From: Actinomyces sp. Marseille-P3109
GTDB lineage: Bacteria > Actinomycetota > Actinomycetes > Actinomycetales > Actinomycetaceae
Direction: 5' to 3'
Assembly (NCBI RefSeq): GCF_900323545.1
Contig: NZ_OOHN01000008.1
Span: 2,338,932-2,402,931 of the forward strand
Length of the DNA: 64,000 nt
Shown: piece after piece, positions 55,939 through 64,000 of the stretch
Position numbering within the stretch: position 1 is the first letter of the stretch
Layout: each line of letters begins with the position of its first letter
Translations under genes and position numbers: made by a program
Notes under the pieces: model-generated
What the model was told of the DNA's origin: nothing
What the model saw: only the letters and a program-made list of their open reading frames with translations
The model's database searches: none

Positions 55939-56096
55939 GGCACACTCCAACACTGCTGTTCGTTCACTGTTTTCGAGTTGATCGTTTTGAGCGATTTGAG
56001 TGTAAACCTCAGCAGGCGTCGACACAAGGCGAGGGCTGTCGCTTCTGCCAGACTCCTCGAACCCCAGGCAACCAACGGTACGACCCGATCACAACC

Positions 56097-57488
56097 TCAC
56101 TCGGCCGCCAGGACGGTGCCGATCGGGGTCCGGGTGGCGCCCCGGATCGGAGCAAGCAGCACCATAGCCAGGGCCAGAAAGGACAGGAGCGCCACCAGCA
56201 GCACCGGCCCGACGCCGGGGCGCACCACCAGCGGCAGCCCGGCCCTGGCGTAGAAAACAGCCTCGCCGACCGCCGTCACCGCCAGCGGCACGATCGAGAT
56301 CAGCAGCGCCGTCCCCACGTACAGGCCCGCCTCGATGACCACCTGCCGGCGCACGCCGCGCACCGTGCTCCCGGCGCAGCGCAATACCGCGAGCTCACGC
56401 TGCCGGGACCGGGAGGACATGCCGACAACGGCCACGGCCCCCAGCAGCGCCATCGCCCCGAGGATCGCCGCCAGCACCAGCGAGTCCACCTGGTTGATCG
56501 CCACGCTCAGGTGCGCCGCCTCCACCACCGCCTGCCCCGTGGCAAGACTGGTCGTGAGCGCCGCAGTGAAGGAGATCGCCAGGGCCAGCAGGCCGATGGC
56601 ACTCGCCGCCGAGGCACTGCGCCACAGCGCCGAACGGCGCGCAATGAGCCACGGCCCACCCAGCCGCGCCAACGGCGCCGACCACATCCGCAGCAGCCCC
56701 GGGATGAGCGCGGGTGCGAGCAGCACCACGAGGACCGCGAGCAGGAGGGACGCCAGGGTCGCCTGGCCCCCGCCGGTCGGCCACCCCTCCACCATCCGGC
56801 CGGGCCGGACCAGGACGGCCGCCACCAGCTGGCCGGCGCACGCCAGCCCCCACAGCCCCGCCGCGACCCACCGGAGCACACCCATGCGGCGTCGCCCACC
56901 CGGGGCCGCGTCGCGAACCGCCTCCACGGCAGGCGTCCGCACCGCGGCGCGTGCCGGGCCCACTGCCCCCAGGACCGCGACGGCGACCACGACCACCACG
57001 GTGAGCAGCAGCGTCGTCGGCGTCTGGGCGACCTCGATCCGCCCCATGCGCGCGGCCGCCAGGCGGGTGAGTACCGAGGCGAAGGGCTGGGCCGCCACCA
57101 TCCCCAGCAGGATCCCGGGCACGCAGGCCACCAGCCCCAGCACCGCCACGGTGGCGAGGACGGCGACGAGGACCTGCCGGGGCAGGGCGCCGGCGAGCCG
57201 CCACAGGGCCCAGCTCGTGCGCAGTGCCTGCACGCAGGACTGCCCGACGACAGCCACCACCGGGACCGTCACCATCGCGGTGTAGAAGGCGACCGAGACA
57301 CCCGGAACCGTGAGCTCGGCCGGGTCCACTCCCGCCGCCCACGCCGCAGCGACGACGTCGGGCCGGGTGACGGTCATGCGGTGCACCAGGCAGACGTTGA
57401 CGAGCCCCGCGGCGAGGGCCAGCACCGCCACCGTCCCCGACCAGGCCCGCCACTGGGCAGCCAGGGCGCGCAGGGTGTAGCGGGTCAT
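56097..57488 (-). CDS. FtsX-like ABC permease
   Basis: 463 residues: N-terminal helix WSGTVAVLALAAGLVNVCLV, large extracytoplasmic part, repeated FtsX helix blocks with the permease signature SRQRELAVLRCAGSTVRGVRRQV near residue 365, and a C-terminal helix bundle. It overlaps the upstream ATPase by 4 bases. Second copy of the FtsX/ATPase type in the window; similar in layout to 41029-42387 though diverged. Probably a peptide or lipid exporter partnered with the two-component system at 52745-54730. Confidence 0.87.
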   Translation of the reverse strand: MTRYTLRALAAQWRAWSGTVAVLALAAGLVNVCLVHRMTVTRPDVVAAAWAAGVDPAELTVPGVSVAFYTAMVTVPVVAVVGQSCVQALRTSWALWRLAGALPRQVLVAVLATVAVLGLVACVPGILLGMVAAQPFASVLTRLAAARMGRIEVAQTPTTLLLTVVVVVAVAVLGAVGPARAAVRTPAVEAVRDAAPGGRRRMGVLRWVAAGLWGLACAGQLVAAVLVRPGRMVEGWPTGGGQATLASLLLAVLVVLLAPALIPGLLRMWSAPLARLGGPWLIARRSALWRSASAASAIGLLALAISFTAALTTSLATGQAVVEAAHLSVAINQVDSLVLAAILGAMALLGAVAVVGMSSRSRQRELAVLRCAGSTVRGVRRQVVIEAGLYVGTALLISIVPLAVTAVGEAVFYARAGLPLVVRPGVGPVLLVALLSFLALAMVLLAPIRGATRTPIGTVLAAE

Positions 57489-58276
57489 GCCGCAGCTCCC
57501 GTCTGGTTGACGGCGGCCAGCAGCTCGTCGGGGGTGGCACCACAGCGGCGGTCGACAATGCGGCCATCGCGCATGATGAGCACGGTCTCCGCCAGGGCAG
57601 CGGCCCCCAGGTCGTGCGTCACGAGGACGACGGCGGCCCCATCGTCGGCCAGGCGCCGCAGCTCGGCCAGGACGAAGGCGGCCGAGCGGGTGTCCAGGGC
57701 CCCGGTGGGCTCATCGGCGAAGACGACTGGTGGACGGCGGTAGAGGACTCGGCCCAGGGCGACGCGCTGCTGCTCGCCGCCCGAGAGCGTCGTCGTGGGC
57801 GCATCGGCGCGCGCCTCCAGCCCCAGCCCGGCCAGGACTTCCCGCACCCTCGCCGAATCGGGGCGCCGGCCGGACAGAGTGTCACCGATCGTGATGTTCT
57901 CCCGTACCGTCAGGTAGGGCACGAGGTTGTAGGCCTGGAAGACGAAGCCCACCCGATCGCGGTAGAGCTCGGCCACCCGCGCCGCCGGGAGCCCGCCGAG
58001 GTCGTGCCCGAGGATCCTGACCCGGCCCGACGTCGCCGCCTCCAACCCGGCCAGGCACAGCAGCGCCGTCGACTTGCCCGAGCCGCTGGGGCCGACCAGC
58101 GCCGTCATCCGCCCCAGCATCATCGCGCAGGAGACGCCATGCAGGATCTCGATCGGTTCCCCACCGGGGGTCGGGAAGGACTTGCGCAGATCGCGCGCCT
58201 CGACAGCCGGCCCGACGGCGCTCATGCCGGCAGCGCCGCCCGCCCTGTCCGCACCGTCCCCGCCCCGAACCACCAT
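57485..58276 (-). CDS. MacB/LolD-type ABC ATP-binding protein
   Basis: About 263 residues from ATG 58276 (MVVRGGDGAD); ATG 58324 or 58225 are alternatives. Walker A GPSGSGKST, Q-loop FVFQAYNLVPYLTV, signature LSGGEQQRVALGRVLYR, Walker B PVVFADEPTGALD and H-switch VTHDLGAA are all present. Upstream partner of the overlapping FtsX permease. The ribosome binding site is weak for all candidate starts. Confidence 0.92.
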   Translation of the reverse strand: MVVRGGDGADRAGGAAGMSAVGPAVEARDLRKSFPTPGGEPIEILHGVSCAMMLGRMTALVGPSGSGKSTALLCLAGLEAATSGRVRILGHDLGGLPAARVAELYRDRVGFVFQAYNLVPYLTVRENITIGDTLSGRRPDSARVREVLAGLGLEARADAPTTTLSGGEQQRVALGRVLYRRPPVVFADEPTGALDTRSAAFVLAELRRLADDGAAVVLVTHDLGAAALAETVLIMRDGRIVDRRCGATPDELLAAVNQTGAAA

Positions 58277-58679
58277 GGATCTGACCGTCCTCTCATCCGT
58301 GAATCCGCTGGCACCATTGGACACCGTCGGGCGCCCGCGGTTTCAACCTAGGCGGCCGCGCCGGCTCCCGGACCCGCAGACCGCGAACTGTCCACAGATG
58401 ATGACAACGCCGGGCCCGCTGACAACGCGGCCGGCCGCACACATCGAGGACGTGCCTTCGCACCCAGGACGTGCCCTTCCCGCACACGACGACAGTCAGA
58501 CCCCAGTGATCTGTCGGAAGACGCAGTCCTCGTGGGACACGTACGTCCCCCGCCACGAGCAGCACCCCCAGCCATCATCAAAGACCTACAAATATTACTG
58601 TTTCGTTAGTCTATTTAACATAAGAGAACTCTCATGCTCACTTGTGGTCCCTCTAGGGATGGCTCGTGACAGTTGAGAC
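58277..58679. promoter_or_regulatory. Divergent regulatory region
   Basis: 400 bases between the exporter operon and the sensor-transporter operon. The segment 58585-58640 is AT-rich (TACAAATATTACTGTTTCGT, TCTATTTAACATAAG) and likely carries the rightward promoter. No ORF of substance, no recognisable riboswitch. Confidence 0.5.
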
Positions 58680-58829
58680 ATGAACACCTCACGCCGAATC
58701 CTCGCCCTGGCTCTGCTCATGCTCGTCCCGGTGGCGCTGGCGTTGGCCGCCGAGTTCATGGCCGTCGTCCCCGGCCCGCCCGCGCAGCCCAGCCCGGTCC
58801 ACCTCTCCTCCGCCGGAGAGGGGAGCTGA
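58680..58829 (+). CDS. 49-residue membrane peptide, in frame with the following kinase
   Basis: MNTSRRILALALLMLVPVAL then ALAAEFMAVVPGPPAQPSP: a single membrane helix with a short polar tail ending at TGA 58827-58829. The reading frame continues directly after this TGA into the kinase. It may be an independent small membrane protein, or the 5' end of a gene interrupted by a nonsense change. Confidence 0.5.
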   Translation: MNTSRRILALALLMLVPVALALAAEFMAVVPGPPAQPSPVHLSSAGEGS

Positions 58830-58892
58830 CTCCCCGCCCGGCTGCGCATCGTCGCCTGGACACTGTTCGTCGTCGCCCTGGGTCTGACCAGC

Positions 58893-60374
58893 ATGATCGT
58901 CTCCGTGCGTTCCACTCTCATGGCGGACATCTCCCGCTCCGCCAACACCGACGTCGCCCACGAGGTCAAGGAGCTCCAGAACTTCGCGGCCACCGGCGTC
59001 GACCCGCGGACCTCCCAGCCCTTCACCTCCACCACCCGCCTCATGGAGGTCTACCGGGACAGCCAGCAGCTCACCGACCGGGAAGCCACCATCATCTACA
59101 ACCACGCCACAGGCCAGGCCACCCAGGCCTCCGGCGCCTCCGCCCCGACCCTGAACCTGACCAGCACGGATCCCCTGTTCGTGAAACTGCTGCAGTCGCC
59201 GTCGGGCGCCACCGACTACGGCAGCGGAGAGGTCCGCTGGGCCCGGGTCGAGCTCGAGCCCAACGACCCTTCCCAGCACCTATCCGTCATCACCATGAGC
59301 TTCACCGCCTCGCGCGTGGACCAGATCAACGCCACGATCTGGCTCATGGTCGGCATCAGCGCGGCCGTCCTGGTCCTCACCGGCGTCGTCGGGCTGCTCG
59401 TGGCCCGCCAGATCCTCAGGCCCCTGCGCGACCTGCGCACCGCGGCCGCCTCCGTCTCCACCCAGGACCTCAACCGGCGCCTGCCCGTCAAGGGCCGTGA
59501 TGACATCGCCGGCCTGACCGAGGAGTTCAACGACATGCTAGACCGCCTCCAGGAGGCCTTCGACGGCCAGACCCAGTTCGTCCTGCGCGCTCACCAGGAG
59601 ATCTCCGGTCCCCTGGCCGTCTTGGACGCGCGCCTGGCCAGCCAGCCGGCCACCCGTACCGTCCTCCAGCAACGCGCTCAGATCGCCGAGCTGCAACGGA
59701 TCCTCGACGACCTCCAGTCCCTCACCCAGGCCGAACGGCGCGACTTCGCCCACCTCACTCCCGACGTCGAGGTCACCGAGCTGGCCCGCACCCTGCTCGA
59801 CGACGTCGAGGCCATGGCCCCGGGCCGCTGGAAGCTCGATCTGAGGGTCCGGGGCACGGCCACGCTCGACGTCGAGCGCGTGCGTCAGGCCACCGGCCAC
59901 CTCGCCCGCAACGGGCTGCAGCACGGCGACGGCCCCCTGACCCTCACCATCGCCCCCGGCACCGACGGCTACGGCCGCAGCGGGCTGGAGATCTCCGTGA
60001 CCGACGAGGGTCCGGGACTGGCCGACGACGACGTCGACTGGCTCTTCGAGCGCTTCACGCAGGGCGAGACCGGTGGTAGGCCGCGCGGCGCCGGGCTGGG
60101 CCTGGCCATCGTACGGGCCATCGCCGACGCCCACGACGGCACCGTGTTCGCCATCTCCGCCTCCGGCCAGGGGGCCACCGTCGGCCTGCGCATCCCGGCC
60201 GACAGTTCCTGGAACCTCTCCTCGGACCCCGATCCCGCCGTCGTCTCCTCCCCGGCCACCGTCCCCTCCTCACGCACCTCGGCGGACACGGCGCCCCGAG
60301 TGACCACCGGTGAGCCGGCGGTTGCCCACGACGACCGCGCGCATGACGCCTCGGGAGAGGAGGCCGGCTCATGA
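58893..60374 (+). CDS. HAMP/HATPase sensor kinase-like protein with degenerate H-box
   Basis: 493 residues as opened at ATG 58893, but homologous membrane-helix sequence starts earlier (LPARLRIVAWTLFVVALGL from 58830), right after the in-frame TGA. It has an extracytoplasmic sensor to about 150, a second helix (IWLMVGISAAVLVLTGVVGL), and HAMP (RPLRDLRTAAASVSTQDLNRRLP). The dimerisation box is FVLRAHQEISGPLAVL, where the usual phospho-acceptor His is Gln (His sits one residue early). ATP-binding motifs DEGPGL and GAGLGLAIVRAIADAHDG remain. No response regulator is adjacent; it overlaps the SLC13 gene. Confidence 0.82.
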   Translation: MIVSVRSTLMADISRSANTDVAHEVKELQNFAATGVDPRTSQPFTSTTRLMEVYRDSQQLTDREATIIYNHATGQATQASGASAPTLNLTSTDPLFVKLLQSPSGATDYGSGEVRWARVELEPNDPSQHLSVITMSFTASRVDQINATIWLMVGISAAVLVLTGVVGLLVARQILRPLRDLRTAAASVSTQDLNRRLPVKGRDDIAGLTEEFNDMLDRLQEAFDGQTQFVLRAHQEISGPLAVLDARLASQPATRTVLQQRAQIAELQRILDDLQSLTQAERRDFAHLTPDVEVTELARTLLDDVEAMAPGRWKLDLRVRGTATLDVERVRQATGHLARNGLQHGDGPLTLTIAPGTDGYGRSGLEISVTDEGPGLADDDVDWLFERFTQGETGGRPRGAGLGLAIVRAIADAHDGTVFAISASGQGATVGLRIPADSSWNLSSDPDPAVVSSPATVPSSRTSADTAPRVTTGEPAVAHDDRAHDASGEEAGS

Positions 60375-61942
60375 CCACCGCGACTGACACCGCCAACTCC
60401 TTCGAGACCGACACACCCACCGTGCGCGAGACCCTGCCGCTCTCCCTGGCGAGGCGCGGCGAGCCCGCTCCGGCCCGGCGTCTGCCGTGGCGTCGCATCC
60501 TGTCCGCCGTCCTCGCCGCGGGCCTGTGCGCGGCGGTCGGGGTGGCCTCCTGGCGGGCGGGCGGCGCCGAGGGGAGCCTGTCGGTCACCGGCGCGCTCAC
60601 CCTGATCATCTTCATCACCGCGGTGTGGGCCTGGGCCTTCACCAACGTCGACGACACCTACATCTCCCTGGGCGCCGCCACCGCCCTGGTCCTCACCGGC
60701 GGCCTGAGCCCGGACGAGATGTTCGCGAGCCTCGGGGACGACACGATCTGGCTGCTGGTGGCGGCCTTCGTCATCGCCGTCGGGGTGAGCGCCTCGGGCC
60801 TCACCGGACGCCTGGCGGCCTGGCTGGTGACCGGCACCGACCACCCACGCGTCCTGGTCCACCTGGTGACGGCCGCGATCGTCGCCACGGTCTTCGCAGC
60901 CCCCTCCACCTCGGGGCGGGCGGCTCTGCTGCTACCGGTCTACACGTCCCTGGCCAGCGCGCTGCGCACCGGGGCGGACAAGGACCCCGCTCTGGCAGCC
61001 TCACGCAAGCGGCTCATCCACGCCCTGTCGCTCATCTTCCCCACCGTCATCCTGCTGTCCGCGGTCGGTTCCTTCCTGGGGGCGGGCGCCCACCTGGTGA
61101 CCTCCCACATCGTGGCCTCGGCCGGTGGGCAGGAGTTCTCCTTCGCCGGCTGGCTCCTGCTGGGCCTGCCCCTGGCGGCCCTGTCCAGCCACCTGTCCAC
61201 CGAGCTCATCGTGTGGCTGTTCACCCGCAAGGAGGACATGCGCCGTCGGGTGCGCGTCGACATCGCCGACCTCGCAGCGGCCTGCCCGACCCCGCTCACC
61301 GGTCCCCTGACCCAGGCCGAGAACCGGGCCGCCCTGCTCGTCGGCACGGTGGTGGTGCTGTGGTGCACCGAGTCCCTGCACGGCGTCGACCCAGCCATCG
61401 TGGCCCTCCTGGGCGTGCTGGTGACCTCGCTGCCCGGCTACGGCTCGGTAGCGCTGCGCAAGGCGCTGGCCAAGGCCCCCTGGTCGCTGCTGGTCTTCAT
61501 GGCGGCCACCCTCGCCATGGGAGACGCGCTGGTGTCCACCGGCGCCGCGGAGTGGGTGGCGACCTCGGCCTTCGATGCCCTGCGGATCGACTCGCCCTGG
61601 CCCTTCATGCTCGTGGTGGTGGGGCTCTCGACCGCCTCCCACCTGGTCATCCAGTCGCGCTCGGCCCGCTCGGCGGTGCTCATCCCGATCATCGTGGCCT
61701 TGGCGCCGGCGGTGGGCGTGAACCCGGCCGCGGCCGCCTTCGCCTCGACGGCGGCCGCCGGCTTCTGCCACACGCTGCCGTCCTCGGCCAAGCCGGTGGC
61801 CATGTTCTCCGACATCGACGGCACGGAGACCTTCTCCCCCGAGGACCTGCGACGCCTGTCGCTGCTTCTGGGGCCCCTCATGGTGGTCCTGGTCATGGCC
61901 TGCAGCGCCTGGCTGTGGCCGCTGCTGGGCCTGCACTGGTGA
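60371..61942 (+). CDS. SLC13/CitT-type permease
   Basis: 523 residues, about 12 helices. Features: AATALVLTGGLSPDEMFASLGDDTIWLLVAAFVIAVG, APSTSGRAALLLPVY, and VIQSRSARSAVLIPIIVALAPAVGVNP plus a closing TLPSSAKPVAMF-like loop, matching anion symporters of the divalent-anion (SLC13/DASS or ArsB-like) superfamily. It overlaps the sensor-kinase stop (TCATGA) and precedes glycerate kinase, suggesting uptake of glycerate or a related acid; that is inference. Confidence 0.83.
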   Translation: MTTATDTANSFETDTPTVRETLPLSLARRGEPAPARRLPWRRILSAVLAAGLCAAVGVASWRAGGAEGSLSVTGALTLIIFITAVWAWAFTNVDDTYISLGAATALVLTGGLSPDEMFASLGDDTIWLLVAAFVIAVGVSASGLTGRLAAWLVTGTDHPRVLVHLVTAAIVATVFAAPSTSGRAALLLPVYTSLASALRTGADKDPALAASRKRLIHALSLIFPTVILLSAVGSFLGAGAHLVTSHIVASAGGQEFSFAGWLLLGLPLAALSSHLSTELIVWLFTRKEDMRRRVRVDIADLAAACPTPLTGPLTQAENRAALLVGTVVVLWCTESLHGVDPAIVALLGVLVTSLPGYGSVALRKALAKAPWSLLVFMAATLAMGDALVSTGAAEWVATSAFDALRIDSPWPFMLVVVGLSTASHLVIQSRSARSAVLIPIIVALAPAVGVNPAAAAFASTAAAGFCHTLPSSAKPVAMFSDIDGTETFSPEDLRRLSLLLGPLMVVLVMACSAWLWPLLGLHW

Positions 61943-62070
61943 GACCGGCCGGCCCAGCGGCGTCGGACGGTCTCACTGCGGAACGCCATTGCCTCGTACC
62001 TCTCTGTTTCCCAACCACCCCCGCCATCTCCTGACACATCATGACAACCCAGTACTTCCGGAGGAAGATC

Positions 62071-63267
62071 ATGCCTACGACCGTACCCACCCGCATTCTC
62101 GTCGCCCCCTCGGGCTTCAAGGAGAGCCTCTCCCCCGAAGGGGTGTGCCAGGCGGTGGCCGCCGGGGTGCGCCGCCTCCTGCCCGGCGCCGTCGTCGTCG
62201 AGCTGCCCCTGGTCGACGGCGGAGAGGGCTCGGCGGCCACGATGGCCCGGGCCACCGGCGGCGACCTCGTCACCACCCGCGTCACCGGTCCCGTCGGCGA
62301 GCCGGTCGACTCCTACCTGGCCCGGCTGGGCGGCTCGGCCCAGGGGACCTGGTTGGTGGAGATGGCCGCGGCGGCCGGCCTGCGCCTGGTGCCCGCCGGC
62401 ATGCGAGACCCCGGCGCCACGACGACGACCGGCGTCGGCGAGCTCATCTCGGTGGCGCTCGACGGCGGGGCCCAGCGCATCATCATCGGCTGCGGCGACT
62501 CGGGGACCTGCGACGGCGGGGCGGGGGCGCTCGTCGCCCTGGGCGCCCGGCTCCTGGACGCCGATGGCCACGAGGTCGACCCGATCGGCTCGAACCTGAT
62601 CCGGGTCCAGCGGATCGAGACCTCCGACATGGACCCCCGCCTGCGCGGCGTCGAGGTCCTCGTGGCCGGCAACATGCACAATCTCCTCACCGGCGAGCAC
62701 GGGGTGGCCCGTGTCTTCGGGCCGCAGAAGGGGGCGAGCCCCGAGCAGGTGGAGGCTCTCGAGAAGGGGCTGGTCCACTGGGCCGGTCTCCTGGCCGAGG
62801 CCTTCCCCTCCCAGGCCGCCCACCGTAACCTGCTCACCGGCCCGGGCACCGGAGCCTCGGGCGGACTGGGCGCTGGGCTCGCCGCTGGGCTGGGGGCCAG
62901 GCTGCGCTCACGCTTCGATGTGCTCATGGATGCCGACCTGTGCGGGGTCGACCTCGACGCCCAGATCGCCCGAGCGGACCTGGTCATCACCGCCGAGGGC
63001 GCCGTCGACTTCCAGACGCCCCGTGGCAAGATCCCCGCCGAGGTGGGGCGCCGGGCCAAGCTGGCGGGCAAGCCTGTTATCGCGCTGGCCGGCTCGATCG
63101 GCCACGGCTCCGAGGCGGTCCACGCCGCCGGGATCGACGCCGTCATGGGCATCATCCCGGTCCCCATGGACCTGCCCGAGGCAGTCTCCCGCGCCGAGGA
63201 GCTCGTCACCGACGCCACCGAGCGGGCGCTGCGCCTCATCCTCCTGGGCGCCGCCATCGCCGCCTGA
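62071..63267 (+). CDS. Glycerate kinase
   Basis: 398 residues from ATG 62071, selected for GGAGGAAGATC directly upstream. Phosphorylates glycerate to 2- or 3-phosphoglycerate (garK/glxK family). Hallmarks: LVAPSGFKESLSPEGVCQAV, DGGEGSAATMARA, GVGELISVALDGGAQRIIIG, GCGDSGTCDGGAGAL, FGPQKGASPEQVE and DLVITAEGAVDFQTPRGKIPAEV. Completes a sensor-permease-kinase group. Confidence 0.95.
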   Translation: MPTTVPTRILVAPSGFKESLSPEGVCQAVAAGVRRLLPGAVVVELPLVDGGEGSAATMARATGGDLVTTRVTGPVGEPVDSYLARLGGSAQGTWLVEMAAAAGLRLVPAGMRDPGATTTTGVGELISVALDGGAQRIIIGCGDSGTCDGGAGALVALGARLLDADGHEVDPIGSNLIRVQRIETSDMDPRLRGVEVLVAGNMHNLLTGEHGVARVFGPQKGASPEQVEALEKGLVHWAGLLAEAFPSQAAHRNLLTGPGTGASGGLGAGLAAGLGARLRSRFDVLMDADLCGVDLDAQIARADLVITAEGAVDFQTPRGKIPAEVGRRAKLAGKPVIALAGSIGHGSEAVHAAGIDAVMGIIPVPMDLPEAVSRAEELVTDATERALRLILLGAAIAA

Positions 63268-63275
63268 ACCGACAC

Positions 63276-63324
63276 GGGCGGGGACACTCTGCGCGGCCGG
63301 GTGCATCCTCGAACGGGCGGGGGC
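63276..63324. repeat. Repeat family 2, second copy
   Basis: GGGCGGGGAC, then GCGCGGCCGGGTGCA, then CGGGCGGGGGC: the same order and near-identical spacing as the minus strand of 39819-39863. It lies nine bases past the glycerate kinase stop, between convergent genes; a further GGCCGGCCGCGGCCGGCC palindrome at 63322-63339 strengthens a terminator role. Confidence 0.75.
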
Positions 63325-63388
63325 CGGCCGCGGCCGGCCTCACGACCAACCGCAGCCGGCCCCCGCGACCAGCCCGCAGCCCCTGACG

Positions 63389-64000
63389 TCAGAACGCCGG
63401 GATGACGGCCTCGTCGGGCCAGGTCGTGGTGATGTACTGGCGCAGCTTTTCGTCGTTGAGGAGCTTGGCGAGCTTCTTGAGGTGCTCGTTGTCCTTGTCG
63501 TCCTTGCGCACGACGAGCTGGTTGGGGTACTCGGAGTCCTTGCCGCCCTTCTCCAGGAAGAGGGAGTCGTTCTTCGGGCTGAGCCCGGCCTCGATGGCGT
63601 AGTTGCCGTTGATGACCGCGGCCTCGGCGTCCGGCATCGACTTGTAGACCTGGGCGCCGTCGACGGTGGTGAACTTGAGGTTCTTCGGGTTGGAGGTCAC
63701 GTCGGTGTCAGTGGGCAGCTCGGCGGACTTGTCCAGCTCGATGAGCCCGGCCACGGCCAGGAGCTTGAGGCCGCGCGCCGTGTTGGCCGGGTCGTTGTTG
63801 AGGACGATCGTGCCGCCGTCCTGGATCTCCTTGACGTCCTTGTAGCCCTTGGAGGTGTAGATGCCCATGGGCTCGATGTGGACGTCGGCGATGGAGACGA
63901 AGTCGTAGCCCTTCTCCTTGTTCTGCTGCTCCAGGAAGTTGGGGGTCTGGTAGAAATTGGCGGCCAGCGACCCGTCGTCCAGGGAGGAGTTGGGGGTCTG
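63389..64000 (-). CDS. metQ: MetQ/NlpA-family methionine-binding lipoprotein, C-terminal part
   Basis: Open at the right window edge (about 204 codons visible). Sequence QTPNFLEQQNKEKGYDFVSI, IADVHIEPMGIYTSKGYKDV, LNNDPANTARGLKLLAVAGLI and DAEAAVINGNYAIEAGLSPK is characteristic of the NlpA family (methionine ABC substrate-binding protein). The lipoprotein signal and the MetN/MetI genes lie outside. It ends at 63389 with a normal C-terminus (WPDEAVIPAF). Confidence 0.95.
   Translation of the reverse strand, partial: QTPNSSLDDGSLAANFYQTPNFLEQQNKEKGYDFVSIADVHIEPMGIYTSKGYKDVKEIQDGGTIVLNNDPANTARGLKLLAVAGLIELDKSAELPTDTDVTSNPKNLKFTTVDGAQVYKSMPDAEAAVINGNYAIEAGLSPKNDSLFLEKGGKDSEYPNQLVVRKDDKDNEHLKKLAKLLNDEKLRQYITTTWPDEAVIPAF

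Overview
The window is very GC-rich and gene-dense. It has the gene order tRNA-Ser, SRP RNA, dnaX, recR, paired NarL-type two-component systems, septum-formation-type lipoproteins, a LytR_C protein and a giant 2-hydroxyacyl-CoA dehydratase activase. Together these point to an actinobacterium, most likely of the Actinomyces group. The genus is an inference from gene content; no rRNA is present.

Layout. 1-5.3 kb: the N-terminal part of aspartokinase, running off the left edge, and two convergent ABC exporter pairs. 5.4-11.1 kb: an information-processing block with recR, an oversized dnaX, a beta-carbonic anhydrase, SRP RNA and tRNA-Ser(GGA). 11.1-18.1 kb: two paralogous septum-formation-type lipoproteins and a dehydratase activase gene split by a 47-bp tandem duplication. 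18.4-30.3 kb: a TetR regulator, membrane and lipoproteins, a LytR_C protein, a uracil/xanthine permease, two class-I glutamine amidotransferase-like paralogues (one lacking its catalytic Cys and His), tandem membrane paralogues and an NAD(P)-binding protein.

30.3-36.5 kb is a rearranged block. The C-terminal half of an HrpB-type helicase lies upstream of its N-terminal half, and 54-bp and 33-bp direct repeats mark the junctions. 36.5-40.8 kb holds tRNA-Ser(CGA), tadA, a BCCT transporter and an aldo/keto reductase. 41.0-46.6 kb is a FtsX/ATPase exporter with a histidine kinase and response regulator. 46.7-49.4 kb holds upp and a large membrane-anchored protein. 49.5-52.7 kb is a tightly overlapping HAD/NUDIX/DMT operon next to an AT-rich patch with a pseudogene. 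52.7-58.3 kb is a second two-component plus FtsX/ATPase module with a PIN toxin-antitoxin pair between its halves. 58.7-63.3 kb holds a degenerate sensor kinase, an SLC13-type permease and glycerate kinase. The right edge carries a MetQ-like lipoprotein, partial.

The two strongest non-genic signals are these. First, a dispersed family of near-perfect hairpins (four copies) sits 25-50 bp past stop codons, and its arms vary between copies with full compensatory change. Second, short direct repeats record recent duplications that broke hrpB and the dehydratase activase gene. Several conserved proteins (LysC, DnaX, the dehydratase-like protein, one response regulator) carry long Ala/Pro/Ser-rich linkers, apparently a trait of this genome.
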